DNA of 64,000 bases from Halieaceae bacterium (GTDB lineage: Bacteria; Pseudomonadota; Gammaproteobacteria; Pseudomonadales; Halieaceae): positions 43,899 through 107,898 of the forward strand of contig CACOYM010000008.1 in NCBI GenBank assembly GCA_902631395.1. The letters run 5' to 3'. Each line of letters opens with the position of its first letter. Position 1 is the first letter of the stretch. Below are positions 17,915 to 26,656 of the stretch, piece by piece. A model generated the notes under the pieces. The model ran no database searches and had not been told where the DNA came from. It saw only the letters and a program-made list of their open reading frames with translations. The position numbers and the translations under genes were made by a program.

Positions 17915-18250
17915 ATGACATTACAGGGACCAAGGAATGATATTGCCGCGCAACTGATCGATCTGGAGGCCGCTCTCAGGCAGCTAGATTTGTGGTCAGA
18001 TCAGCCGCCTCCGGCTGATGCAATGCAATCCGAGCAGCCCTTTGCAATGGACAGTATGGACTTTGAGCATTGGCTTCAATTCATTTTCATGCCGACGCTT
18101 TACCGAATTTTAGAGACAGGTGACGCACTGCCTGAGCGTTGCGCAATCACGCCAATGGCCGAGGAAACGATTGGCAAACGGTCCTTGCCGACGCAATCAC
18201 TGATGAGTGCGCTGCGGAAGCTTGACCAGCTGATTACAGCGTTAGATTAG
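17915..18250 (+). CDS. yqcC: YqcC-family protein
   Basis: This 111-residue protein of the DUF446/YqcC family has the family signature around LDLWSDQPPP and QPFAMDSMDFEHWLQFIFMPTL. No enzymatic activity is known for the family. AGGAG stands 8 bases before this ATG; an in-frame GTG at 17882 was rejected. It lies 102 bases downstream of dinG and ends just before a strong bidirectional terminator. Confidence 0.85.
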   Translation: MTLQGPRNDIAAQLIDLEAALRQLDLWSDQPPPADAMQSEQPFAMDSMDFEHWLQFIFMPTLYRILETGDALPERCAITPMAEETIGKRSLPTQSLMSALRKLDQLITALD

Positions 18251-18257
18251 GGTCTAT

Positions 18258-18290
18258 AAAAAACCCTGAGCGGAGTCAGGGTTTCTTCTG
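18258..18290. terminator. Bidirectional rho-independent terminator
   Basis: AAACCCTGA at 18261-18269 pairs perfectly with TCAGGGTTT at 18276-18284 around a 6-base loop. T-rich sequence follows in both directions, strongest on the minus strand (TTTTTTATA). It separates the convergent yqcC and SDR genes. Confidence 0.88.
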
Positions 18291-18307
18291 TCCGATGGCG
18301 GTGTGGC

Positions 18308-19069
18308 CTAGAACTGCACTCGCTTGGTAAAGCCCCCGTCTACTACAACGTTGGTTCCTGTGGTGAAAGAGGAGCGGGGACTGGCAAGGAAAGCCACAGT
18401 ATCGGCAATCTCATAGTTAGTACCCATTCTTCCCATGGGAATGTTGGCGATCGTTGCATCATAGAAGTCCGTCATGTGCGTTTTGATCTGTTCCCATGCG
18501 CCACCCTCAAAAAAGATCGGGCCGGGACTCACAGAGTTCACTCGAATGTTCGACGATGCCAGTGCCTGTGACAAGTTGCTGGCGTAGTTGAGCAGACCTG
18601 CCTTGATGGCGCCATAAGGGCTAGGGCCAGCGAAGGCTTCAACAGCCGCGGTGGTGGAGATCACAACAATGGCGCCGTTACCCGACTCGCTGAGGTGGGG
18701 CGTAGTGAGCTCCACACCTCGCCACGTCGCCAGCATGTCGGCCTCAAAGTTAGCGCGCCATCCCGCTTCCGAGCTATCCGCGCCACCTGCGGATACGTTG
18801 GGAACAAAAATATCGATACCACCGAGTGTCTCGGCGCATTGTTTGACCCAGGCTTCAAGCGAGTCTGCGTTGGTCACATCGACAACACTTCCGCAGGCTT
18901 TTACACCTTTCGCAGTTAGCGCCAAGACAGTTTCTTCGACTTCAGCCTCGTTCCGTGCGCACACCCCAATGTGACTACCTTCGTCTGCAAGTGTCTCTGC
19001 AATAGCGCGGCCGATGCCTTTAGTCGAGCCTGTAATCAGCGCCACTTTATCTTTCAGTTGTAGATCCAT
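18308..19069 (-). CDS. SDR-family NAD(P)-dependent oxidoreductase
   Basis: This is a 253-residue classical short-chain dehydrogenase. The cofactor motif TGSTKGIG lies at residues 14-21, NVSAGG stands where NNAG is usual, and the catalytic Ser/Tyr/Lys are in ISTTAA and YGAIK. It probably oxidises a hydroxyacyl or cyclic alcohol, or reduces the ketone. GAGGAG precedes the start. It is the last gene of a leftward series beginning with the acyl-CoA ligase, 75 bases after the preceding acyl-CoA dehydrogenase. Confidence 0.9.
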   Translation of the reverse strand: MDLQLKDKVALITGSTKGIGRAIAETLADEGSHIGVCARNEAEVEETVLALTAKGVKACGSVVDVTNADSLEAWVKQCAETLGGIDIFVPNVSAGGADSSEAGWRANFEADMLATWRGVELTTPHLSESGNGAIVVISTTAAVEAFAGPSPYGAIKAGLLNYASNLSQALASSNIRVNSVSPGPIFFEGGAWEQIKTHMTDFYDATIANIPMGRMGTNYEIADTVAFLASPRSSFTTGTNVVVDGGFTKRVQF

Positions 19070-19144
19070 TATTTTTCTCCTCGTTGTGAAATGCTGCAGT
19101 CATTAAGCCGTAACAGCCAGCTTCGTTCGCCTGTCTGTGAGCGG

Positions 19145-20254
19145 TTAGTGTTGTGCAGTGGGTAGCGCCATAAATTCCTGTAAAGCCTCGCCCTTCGAGC
19201 ACACCCAGCTCTCTAGCGCGGTAATGCGCTTGAAAAAGTGTCCTACGATATATTCATCGGTGGTCGCAATCCCACCGTGAAGCTGAATCGCTTCCTGAGA
19301 GACTTTCCTCCCTACCGTAGCGGCCTTGACCTTTGCAGCACGAGCGAAGCGGCCGAAATCTGTGCGCCCAGCATCCGCTGCGTCGCAGGCAGCATAGACT
19401 AGTGAGCGCGTCAGTTCAGTTTGTATCAACATATTCGACATACGGTGCTGCAGTGCTTGAAAGGACGACAGTGGCTGACCGAACTGAATGCGCTGCTTGG
19501 TGTAGTCGACGGTGGTATCGAGCGCCGCTTGGGTAGCACCGAGCGTTTCGGCACTGCTCAGTACCATGGCCAGCTCGCGGTAGGCGTTGAGCGAGTCCTG
19601 TGCAATCTCGCCCGTGGCGATAATGTGTGCGTCATCAAGGCTGATATCAAAATCGAAGCTCGCACCACCGCGGCCGTCGTGAGTGGGGTAGATGTCACGG
19701 GTGACGCCGTCCGCATCCACGGGCACTAGTACCCAGGCGAGGCCAGCACCGCTGTTGGCCAACACCGTCAAGTGCGTCGCCGATGCACCGGCACTGATCC
19801 ACTTTTTGGATCCGGTTAGGTGCCACTGGCCACTATCTTCGGTCAGCTGACTAGTAGGTGAGAGGTGGGTTGCTTCACCGGCCTCGTCGATAGCGGCCAC
19901 GGGAATTATGGTGCCTTCTGCAACTTGCATGAGCAGTGCTTCCGCTCGCGGGCTGTTGCTGAGAATCGCGTGGCTAACAGCCATCGACTCAATCAGGGGT
20001 TCGGTCACCAAGAACTGACCGCACAGTTCGGCGAGAATCGCCATTTCCCGCGCGCCCAGACCTAGGCCACCTAGATCTTCTGAGATGGGGAGCGCGAGCC
20101 ACCCCAGGTCTGTAAACGCCTGCCATTGTGCGGGATCGCTGTAAGTGCCGATTGCGACGCGTTCTCGGCGGTCGTTGAAATCATAGTTGTCGCTAAGGTA
20201 GCGCTCAGCAGTAACTTTCAGAAGCGTTTGGTCCTCTGTCATCTGTTCCGTCAT
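19145..20254 (-). CDS. Acyl-CoA dehydrogenase (smaller subunit-like)
   Basis: This 369-residue FAD-dependent acyl-CoA dehydrogenase family member has the typical helical N-domain, a beta middle domain (HLTGSKKWISAGASA) and a C-terminal bundle (QFGQPLSSFQALQHRMSNM, AIQLHGGIATTDEY). It starts 3 bases after the stop of the next acyl-CoA dehydrogenase gene. Adjacent unequal acyl-CoA dehydrogenase genes are characteristic of the heteromeric enzymes of steroid side-chain degradation (ChsE/Scd type), so these two may form one complex. The substrate is not known. Confidence 0.88.
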   Translation of the reverse strand: MTEQMTEDQTLLKVTAERYLSDNYDFNDRRERVAIGTYSDPAQWQAFTDLGWLALPISEDLGGLGLGAREMAILAELCGQFLVTEPLIESMAVSHAILSNSPRAEALLMQVAEGTIIPVAAIDEAGEATHLSPTSQLTEDSGQWHLTGSKKWISAGASATHLTVLANSGAGLAWVLVPVDADGVTRDIYPTHDGRGGASFDFDISLDDAHIIATGEIAQDSLNAYRELAMVLSSAETLGATQAALDTTVDYTKQRIQFGQPLSSFQALQHRMSNMLIQTELTRSLVYAACDAADAGRTDFGRFARAAKVKAATVGRKVSQEAIQLHGGIATTDEYIVGHFFKRITALESWVCSKGEALQEFMALPTAQH

Positions 20255-20257
20255 CGC

Positions 20258-21457
20258 TTAGAGCCCGAGCACATGTTTGGCGATGATGCCGCGTTGAATC
20301 TCTGCAGTGCCGCCGTAGATGGTGGTCGCGCGACTATTAATGTATTCAGCCATTGTGGTGATGCACTCTGCGGGCGCCGCCGTATCTCCGGTGTACTCGG
20401 GAGCCAATACCGCGCTTTGCCAAGGGATAGCGCTTTGGCCCGCGGCTTCGATTAGAAGCTCGGCGCAGCGTTGGCCCAATTCTGTACCAGAGACCTTGAC
20501 CAGTGAGGACAGCGCGCCCGGGTTATCGCCCGCAGAAAGGCTGCCTTTAATTCTCAGTTCAGTCTGCTCCAGTGCCATTATGTCGATCTCGGTTTCCGCA
20601 ACGCGATAAGCGTAGGTGGGGTCACCCTTTGCCCTGTTGATCTCACTGCCCATGAGCCGGTGTAGTTTGCTGAGCTGCTTTTTCAGCTCGATGGTGAAGT
20701 GTTGGCCGCCGCGTTCAAATTCGAGCAAGTATTTCGCGACCGTCCAGCCCTGATTTTCTTCGCCCAGCAGATTGGCAACGGGTACGCGAACGTTCTCAAA
20801 AAACACCTGGCATTGCTCTACCTCACCATCAAGGCTGGGGAATGGCGCGACTGTGATGCCAGGTGTTGCCATGTCGATTAGCAGGAAGCTGATACCGGCT
20901 TGTGGCTTCACCTCTTTGTTTGTCCGAACCAGACAGAAAATCCAGTTTGAGTGGTGCGCCATGCTCGTCCATATCTTGGTGCCGTTGACTAAATATTCAT
21001 CGCCATCCCGTTCCGCAGTCGTCTTGAGCGATGCAAGGTCCGAGCCTGATCCGGGTTCCGAATAGCCCTGACACCAAACATCGTCACAGGAAATGATGCC
21101 TGGCAGGAATTTCTGCTTCTGCGCCTCTGTCCCAAAATGAATCAGCATGGGCCCGAGCATTTGAACGCCCATCATCACCGGATTGGGCGCATTGGCCAGC
21201 TTGCACTCTTCCAAAAAAATGTAGTGCTGTTGAATATCCCAGCCGGTGCCGCCGTGCTCCATTGGCCACTCCGGTGCGCCCCAGCCCTTGGCATGCAGAA
21301 TACTCTGCCATTTGCGACCCGCCTCAAAGTCAGAGAAAACGCTGGTTGTGCGCTCTCCGGCTCTGACCAATTCCGGAGTCAGCGCATCTTTTAAAAAGGC
21401 TCGGACGCCCTCCCTAAAGGTCTCGTAGTCGGTGGGAATAGGGTTGGAAGCGTTCAC
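20258..21457 (-). CDS. Acyl-CoA dehydrogenase (larger subunit-like)
   Basis: This 399-residue acyl-CoA dehydrogenase carries the flavin-contact segment CQGYSEPGSGSDLASL and the late motif TTIYGGTAEIQRGIIAKHVLGL. The N-terminus (WGAPEWPMEHGGTGW) is the form seen in large subunits of heteromeric, bulky-substrate acyl-CoA dehydrogenases. It is encoded between the acyl-CoA ligase and the smaller acyl-CoA dehydrogenase. All are in one leftward operon, with 24 and 3 bases between genes. Confidence 0.9.
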   Translation of the reverse strand: MNASNPIPTDYETFREGVRAFLKDALTPELVRAGERTTSVFSDFEAGRKWQSILHAKGWGAPEWPMEHGGTGWDIQQHYIFLEECKLANAPNPVMMGVQMLGPMLIHFGTEAQKQKFLPGIISCDDVWCQGYSEPGSGSDLASLKTTAERDGDEYLVNGTKIWTSMAHHSNWIFCLVRTNKEVKPQAGISFLLIDMATPGITVAPFPSLDGEVEQCQVFFENVRVPVANLLGEENQGWTVAKYLLEFERGGQHFTIELKKQLSKLHRLMGSEINRAKGDPTYAYRVAETEIDIMALEQTELRIKGSLSAGDNPGALSSLVKVSGTELGQRCAELLIEAAGQSAIPWQSAVLAPEYTGDTAAPAECITTMAEYINSRATTIYGGTAEIQRGIIAKHVLGL

Positions 21458-21481
21458 TTTTTTTGTCTCCTGATAGGTTGC

Positions 21482-23083
21482 CTAGGCAAGCTGGACAGCT
21501 TTAACCTGAAGTTGTTGTCGGAGTACCGCCTTTTGAATTTTTCCCGATGGCGTTTTTGGCATTTCTTGAATCACCTCGAGCCACTGAGGCCACTTCTGTT
21601 TGGCGAGTCGTTGTTCTGCGCAGAGTGCGGCCAAATCGCTTAAGTCAGGCGCTTGGTCCTCGCACAGCGTGACAAAAACTGCAACGCCCTCTCCGAGCCG
21701 AGCGTGAGGTGCTGAAACAGCTGCAGCCTCGAAGACGGCGGGGTGGAGCATTACTACTTCTTCAATTTCGCGTGCCGAGAGGTTCTCGCCTCCCCGAATG
21801 ATAATGTCTTTTTTGCGATCGGTGATGACAATCGCTTGCGACTCTAACAGTTGGCCAATGTCGCCAGTCTTGAAATAACCGTCCTCTGAAAAAGCGGCTG
21901 CGTTTTGATCAGCGTCGCGGTAGCCCTGCATCATTGCGGGGCCGCGAACCCAGATTTCTCCGTCACGATTGAGGCCCAAGTCGTTGCCGTCGTCATCACA
22001 GATTCGAACTTCGTAATTGCATACGCGCCCGTCGGTTTCAGCTGCCAGTTGAGTCTCTCCGTCGCCAACGAACCCTACGGTTACCAATGGCACCTCGGTT
22101 GAGCCGTAAACCCGCACGGCTCTGCAGTTAGTGAGGACCTTGCTGGCTTCGTAGATAAGTGCAGAGGGTACGGCGGCCCCGCCACAGGCAAAAAGGCGAA
22201 AACTAGGTAAATCTCTGCTCTTTTGGCGCGCTGCATCCACAAGTTCGCGCAGGAAGGGCGTAGCACTGACACAGGTTGTGGCCTGATGGATTTCAATAAG
22301 TTCTAACGCGCGATCGACAATCCAGCTTTCCATTAAAAGCACGTTGGTGTCGGTGAAGAAGGGAAGCTCTATGCCGTTAACGTAGCCTGTAATGTGAGTG
22401 ACGGGAGAGGGCATCAGCATCATGTCTCGGGCGTCCAGCGACCATGCCATGACGCCGTTATCAAGCGCTTTGGCGAGGGTGTTATGACTGTGCCGCACAG
22501 CTTTGGGGTCACCAGTCGTGCCAGAGGTATAGAGGACTACCTTAGTATCGTCTGGGCCCACCTTGGCAATGGGCGCTGGCGCCTCGCTTGCTTCATTAAT
22601 CAGGGCCTCAAACCGCAGAATTTCAGCAGGGAGGTCATCGTCTGCATTACAACATACAACATGGCGGAGGTGAGGCAGGCCCGGATGAAGTTCTCGGATC
22701 ATCGCCACAAAATCAAATCCTTTGATTCGGTGCGGGATGAATAGGATTTCAGTCTTAGCATCACCTAAGATAAAACTCAATTCTTTCCCCCGGTAGATCG
22801 GAACAACGGGGTTAATGACTAAGCCGCAGATGGAAGCAGCGATAGCCAAAGGAACAGACTCTGGGATATTCGGGAGTTGAAACGTTAGGGTCGCGCCCGG
22901 TTTCACGCCTAGTTTATGAATTGCTTGCGCCAGTCGGTTTGCTTGCGCCCAAGCCTCGCCGTAAGACAAGCGCACGCCCGAATCAAATAACAGAGCGGTC
23001 TCGTCAGGGCGATTGGTTGCACGCTCCTGCGCTACTTTGGCTAGCGTCACATTTCTGTATGAATTGTCAGTTATAAGATTCAC
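21482..23083 (-). CDS. Acyl-CoA synthetase (AMP-forming ligase)
   Basis: This 533-residue ANL-superfamily ligase activates a carboxylic acid as its CoA thioester. The phosphate loop YTSGTTGDPK, the adenine-binding YGSTEVP, the hinge region DRKKDIIIRGGENLSAREIE and the catalytic Lys in PSGKIQKAVLR are all present. The longest frame starts at 23155. The GTG at 23081-23083 was chosen because GGAGGG lies 5 bases upstream and the extra 24 residues look unlike the family. It heads the leftward operon ligase-ACAD-ACAD-SDR, under the operator at 23237. Confidence 0.9.
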   Translation of the reverse strand: MNLITDNSYRNVTLAKVAQERATNRPDETALLFDSGVRLSYGEAWAQANRLAQAIHKLGVKPGATLTFQLPNIPESVPLAIAASICGLVINPVVPIYRGKELSFILGDAKTEILFIPHRIKGFDFVAMIRELHPGLPHLRHVVCCNADDDLPAEILRFEALINEASEAPAPIAKVGPDDTKVVLYTSGTTGDPKAVRHSHNTLAKALDNGVMAWSLDARDMMLMPSPVTHITGYVNGIELPFFTDTNVLLMESWIVDRALELIEIHQATTCVSATPFLRELVDAARQKSRDLPSFRLFACGGAAVPSALIYEASKVLTNCRAVRVYGSTEVPLVTVGFVGDGETQLAAETDGRVCNYEVRICDDDGNDLGLNRDGEIWVRGPAMMQGYRDADQNAAAFSEDGYFKTGDIGQLLESQAIVITDRKKDIIIRGGENLSAREIEEVVMLHPAVFEAAAVSAPHARLGEGVAVFVTLCEDQAPDLSDLAALCAEQRLAKQKWPQWLEVIQEMPKTPSGKIQKAVLRQQLQVKAVQLA

Positions 23084-23213
23084 GTGTCCCTCCGGAACGC
23101 GCTGCTGCGCAATACGGTCGTTAGAGCGCCAAAGTCTCCAAAGTTGACTCTGCACTGATGACGGTGAGCGACCTGCCAGATCGATGCAGTAGTTCCTGTT
23201 TTGCGTCGATGAC

Positions 23214-23256
23214 TATATAGTATGATGTCGCCTGAAAACAAACCAACCTGCTTGTT
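23214..23256 (-). promoter_or_regulatory. Operator site 1 with overlapping leftward promoter
   Basis: An inverted repeat AACAAAC-N6-GCTTGTT occupies 23237-23256, with spacer CAACCT. On the minus strand TTGTTT (23236-23241) and TATATA (23214-23219), 16 bases apart, make a plausible -35/-10 pair for the ligase operon. A protein bound here would cover the -35. The site lies between that operon and the rightward acyl-CoA dehydrogenase gene. It is one of five related sites in the catabolic block. Confidence 0.65.
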
Positions 23257-23338
23257 TATCCCGTCTACAATGAATGAGACTTAGAGAGTCTCTGCGTTTA
23301 TTGCGCCGAATCGCGGGATCTTGCCATTGAGGATATTC

Positions 23339-24568
23339 ATGATCGCACCGAGTGATAAGAGTCAGCAAATCCTGTTCGAGTTAAGGGCATTCATGGCAGA
23401 GAATATTCTTCCGAGTGAAAAGGCGCATCAGGAGGCACTGAGTTCGGCTGAAAATCGGTTTGCTTCGATGCCACTGATGGAGAGTCTAAAGAACAAGGCG
23501 CGAGCGGCAGGCCTGTGGAATCTTTTTGTGCCGCCGGAATATGCAGAATACAGCGATCACGGCGGAATGACGTTTCTGGATTACGCTCCGCTGGCAGAGG
23601 AAATGGGTCGCGTGATCTGGTCGCCGGAGGTGTTCAACTGTAACGCACCGGATACCGGGAACATGGAAGTACTGATGAAATTTGGGACCGAGGCGCAGAA
23701 GGCAACGTGGTTAGCACCTCTGCTCGCCGGAGAAATCCGGTCCTCCTACGCTATGACGGAGCCGCAAGTTGCCTCCAGTGACGCGACAAATATCCAGCTC
23801 GACATTCGGCGAGAGGGCGATGAGTGGGTGCTGAATGGACACAAATGGTTCATCACGGGCGCGCCCTATGAGCGCTGCAAGATTTTCATCGTCATGGGTA
23901 AAAGTGATGCTGAGAATGCCAACCGCCATTTACAACAAACACAGATCCTCGTGCCCAAGCACACTCCGGGCGTGGAAGTACTCCGCCCGTTGACGACCCT
24001 TGGATACGACGATGCACCCATCGGACACGCAGAGGTGACCTTTAATGATGTGCGGGTGCCCGTCGATAATTTGTTGCTAGGCGAGGGTAGGGGCTTTGAG
24101 ATCGCTCAAAGCCGGTTGGCACCGGGGCGGATGCATCACTGTATGCGGCTGGTCGGTGCAGGGCAGCGATCTCTAGAGCTTGCTTGCCAGCGCGTTGAGG
24201 ACCGCGAGACTTTTGGTAAGAAATTGAGCCAGCATCAATCTATCCGGGAAAATATTGCTAAGAGCTACGCTGAACTGGAGATGGCAAGACTGCTTGTGCA
24301 CAAGACTTGTTGGCACATTGATACCTATGGTGTGAAGCCGTCCATTGAGTTGATCTCCGCAACCAAGATCAGTGTGCCGCTGATGATTCAGGCGATCATC
24401 GACCGATGCATTCAGATGCACGGCGCGGGGGGTTTGACCGAAGACTGGTGCATGGCTGAGCAATTTAATTATGCTCGGTGGTGCCGGCAGGCTGATGGCC
24501 CGGATGAGGTCCATCAGATGGCTTTGGGTAAGCGGATTATTCGGCACTATGCTGAGACCTCTGCCTAG
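23339..24568 (+). CDS. Acyl-CoA dehydrogenase, ACAD10/11-like
   Basis: This 409-residue enzyme has the flavin segment YAMTEPQVASSDATNI, LNGHKWFITGA, and the ACAD11-type features LAPGRMHHCMR and ADGPDEVHQMALG. Enzymes of this branch often act on long, branched or 4-hydroxylated acyl-CoAs. The ATG at 23339 was chosen for GAGG 7 bases upstream; an in-frame TTG at 23321 is weaker. It is a single rightward gene diverging from the ligase operon at operator site 1. Confidence 0.9.
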   Translation: MIAPSDKSQQILFELRAFMAENILPSEKAHQEALSSAENRFASMPLMESLKNKARAAGLWNLFVPPEYAEYSDHGGMTFLDYAPLAEEMGRVIWSPEVFNCNAPDTGNMEVLMKFGTEAQKATWLAPLLAGEIRSSYAMTEPQVASSDATNIQLDIRREGDEWVLNGHKWFITGAPYERCKIFIVMGKSDAENANRHLQQTQILVPKHTPGVEVLRPLTTLGYDDAPIGHAEVTFNDVRVPVDNLLLGEGRGFEIAQSRLAPGRMHHCMRLVGAGQRSLELACQRVEDRETFGKKLSQHQSIRENIAKSYAELEMARLLVHKTCWHIDTYGVKPSIELISATKISVPLMIQAIIDRCIQMHGAGGLTEDWCMAEQFNYARWCRQADGPDEVHQMALGKRIIRHYAETSA

Positions 24569-24745
24569 CACGAGCTTGGGTGGTGTGAGGTTTGTATGCG
24601 CAAAGAGCGACTTGTAAGCATGATTATTTGCTGCGCGAGGGTATAGCGTTATCAGGCGGCCTTAGACTCCGCACAAGACGCGTCTTGAAAATGGATCAAA
24701 ATGAGTGGATCACCGCTTTGTGGTAGGTCGTACTAGGGGAGGAAT

Positions 24746-25141
24746 ATGACAGATGACGAGAAGATGGCATTCGTGCAGCAGCTATACACTGTGACAGGAA
24801 CGGGTGATTTTGATGCTGCAGAAACAATGCTGACAGATGATTTTTTTATAATCGAGGCTGAGGGTTTGCCCATGGCGGGGGAGTACCGAGGAAAAACCGC
24901 ACTCCGCGACCTGTACTCGCATGTTTTCGGAACGCTGCGGGTTGCGGCTTTCGAACCTGAGGGTATGACAGTTGGTGGAGATTACGTCATCAACCTCATA
25001 TCGTTCCGCTTCGAGGATCCGAGTCTGTCACCGGCGCGGCTGGCCGAGTTGTTCCGTTTCCGGGACGATAAGGTGTGTGAAATCCGTCCCTACTATTTTG
25101 ACCCGAAGCCAATTGTGGATGCGTGGGCGTTTTACGGGTAA
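24746..25141 (+). CDS. NTF2-like (SnoaL-type) small protein
   Basis: This 131-residue protein has the cone-shaped NTF2-like fold pattern: a helix pair (MAFVQQLYTVTGTGDFDAAETML), DDFFIIEAEGLP, then strands ending RFRDDKVCEIRPYYFD. Members include ketosteroid isomerases, polyketide cyclases and many non-catalytic proteins, so the reaction cannot be named. GGGGAGG precedes the ATG. It follows the ACAD11-like gene by 177 bases and converges on the Rieske oxygenase gene. Confidence 0.8.
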   Translation: MTDDEKMAFVQQLYTVTGTGDFDAAETMLTDDFFIIEAEGLPMAGEYRGKTALRDLYSHVFGTLRVAAFEPEGMTVGGDYVINLISFRFEDPSLSPARLAELFRFRDDKVCEIRPYYFDPKPIVDAWAFYG

Positions 25142-25160
25142 CAGACTGCCTGAGTTTTGA

Positions 25161-25199
25161 GACACAAAAAAAGACCCACGATGCGGGGTTTTTTGTGTC
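25161..25199. terminator. Bidirectional terminator between NTF2-like and Rieske genes
   Basis: GACACAAAAAA and its complement TTTTTTGTGTC flank a GACCC/GGGG stem around a short loop. A-rich and T-rich arms serve both strands. It sits exactly between the two convergent stop codons. Confidence 0.8.
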
Positions 25200-25210
25200 T
25201 GTGCACTGAC

Positions 25211-26614
25211 TTAGCTCAAGTACTTATCGATGGTCTGATGCAGATGGCGAATGCGACTTTCTTGGTAGCTGGCTAGAATCACCTTGCCCGTAGCCGAGTT
25301 CTTCATGCCTTTTTGCACTGCAGGCAGGTTGGCGTCGTCCTGATCGAAGACGCCGCCTAGCGAGCCAAGCGCCTCATGCGATGCAAAGGGTTGGTCAGCA
25401 GGGATTACCACGCACTCAGCTGCCATCGGACGCTCCGTGCCACGGGGATGACGCAATAAGATCATGACGTCAAAAATGCAGCTGTCCGGGTCATTGCCGT
25501 TTGGTAAAAATCGATAAACGATATTTCCACCATAGCCGATCCAAACCTGAAAGTTCGGAAATAAACTATACAAGATGGCATCCTGTAACTCTGCCATAGT
25601 TGGGTTGTCGAACTTCTCCCCCGCAGCTTCTTCGAACATTTCCCTGTTCATCTGCGCAACGTATTCGCGTGCACTCTGGTTTGAGGGCATATCGACCCCT
25701 TCGTCGCTATCCGTCGCCATTCGCCCTGATAGTTTTAGAATGTCCCGCGTAATGGTCTCTTCTGAGACGCCGCTTAAGTGGGGGCTTGCGACGCCCATTG
25801 GCGTCACTGAGCGACTGACGTTGTCGCCGAAGGTGTCGTACTGTGAGTTGGCGTCACCGGTAAAGGTTAAAATCTGTTTGTGGGTTTCGACGGTGTGCCA
25901 AGACTCCATGAACGCTTCGGCTCCGACTTTCCAATTGCAGTTCATTACTCGCTGTACGTGGACACCTTTAAAGTAGTCCTCGAGTGGGAAACGTTTAAAG
26001 TGGTCCGGGAGCACATCCATGTAATCTTCTAGGGGCTGCGCATCCTGATCGAAATTTATGAATACGAACCCACCCCATGTTGCCACTTTTACCTGCGGGA
26101 GGCTCATATCGCGGTCCGCAATATGCTCAAAGTCCCATGCGTTTGGGATGCCTTTGAACTCTCCATCGAGATCCCAAGTTGCTCCATGGAAAGGGCAGCG
26201 GAATTCCCGCACTGAGCCTGATTCGTCCCGAAGACAGCGCCCTCGGTGACGGCACGAGTTTATCAGGCCTTTTATTTCCCCTGACTCTGTTCGCGTCACA
26301 ATCACGCTGCGATTGATGATCCAGTAGACGTGATGATCACCGGGCTCGGGAATATCCTCCTCGCGACAGGCCATCTGCCAAACTCGTGGCCACATCTCCT
26401 CTTTTTCTCTGTCAAAGAATTCTTGGCTGATGTAACGGTCTACAGATAGATCCTCATCTCCCATGTCAGGATTGTTCTGGATTCTCAAGTAATCAGGAAC
26501 ATCCACTGTTTCCAGGTCCAGCAGATCTTGCCAGGTTGTCCCAACGAATCTGCCGCCATCACCTTGTTGTTTTTCTTGCGCCTGTGCGGCCTGCTTTCTT
26601 TCCGCGTGTGCCAT
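25211..26614 (-). CDS. Rieske-type ring-hydroxylating oxygenase alpha subunit (467 aa)
   Basis: The Rieske [2Fe-2S] ligands are CRHRG (Cys121, His123) and CPFHG (Cys140, His143). The catalytic domain has the mononuclear-iron helix NWKVGAEAFMESWHTVETH, with two His five residues apart. The family introduces hydroxyls into aromatic or alicyclic rings, or O-demethylates, using electrons from a ferredoxin. The ATG at 26614 was preferred over 26620 because AAAGGA then lies 6 bases upstream rather than touching the start. No beta-subunit gene is adjacent, which suggests a homo-oligomeric alpha-only enzyme. It is last in the leftward DUF35-thiolase-Rieske operon. Confidence 0.92.
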   Translation of the reverse strand: MAHAERKQAAQAQEKQQGDGGRFVGTTWQDLLDLETVDVPDYLRIQNNPDMGDEDLSVDRYISQEFFDREKEEMWPRVWQMACREEDIPEPGDHHVYWIINRSVIVTRTESGEIKGLINSCRHRGRCLRDESGSVREFRCPFHGATWDLDGEFKGIPNAWDFEHIADRDMSLPQVKVATWGGFVFINFDQDAQPLEDYMDVLPDHFKRFPLEDYFKGVHVQRVMNCNWKVGAEAFMESWHTVETHKQILTFTGDANSQYDTFGDNVSRSVTPMGVASPHLSGVSEETITRDILKLSGRMATDSDEGVDMPSNQSAREYVAQMNREMFEEAAGEKFDNPTMAELQDAILYSLFPNFQVWIGYGGNIVYRFLPNGNDPDSCIFDVMILLRHPRGTERPMAAECVVIPADQPFASHEALGSLGGVFDQDDANLPAVQKGMKNSATGKVILASYQESRIRHLHQTIDKYLS

Positions 26615-26656
26615 ACTCATTCCTTTCAGAATCTGTCTGTGCTTAGCTGCTGTTGC

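Noticed and set aside
24601..24660. Possible sixth copy of the operator upstream of the NTF2-like gene
   Set aside because: AGCA and TGCT occur but the spacing and inner bases do not fit the 7-6-7 pattern.
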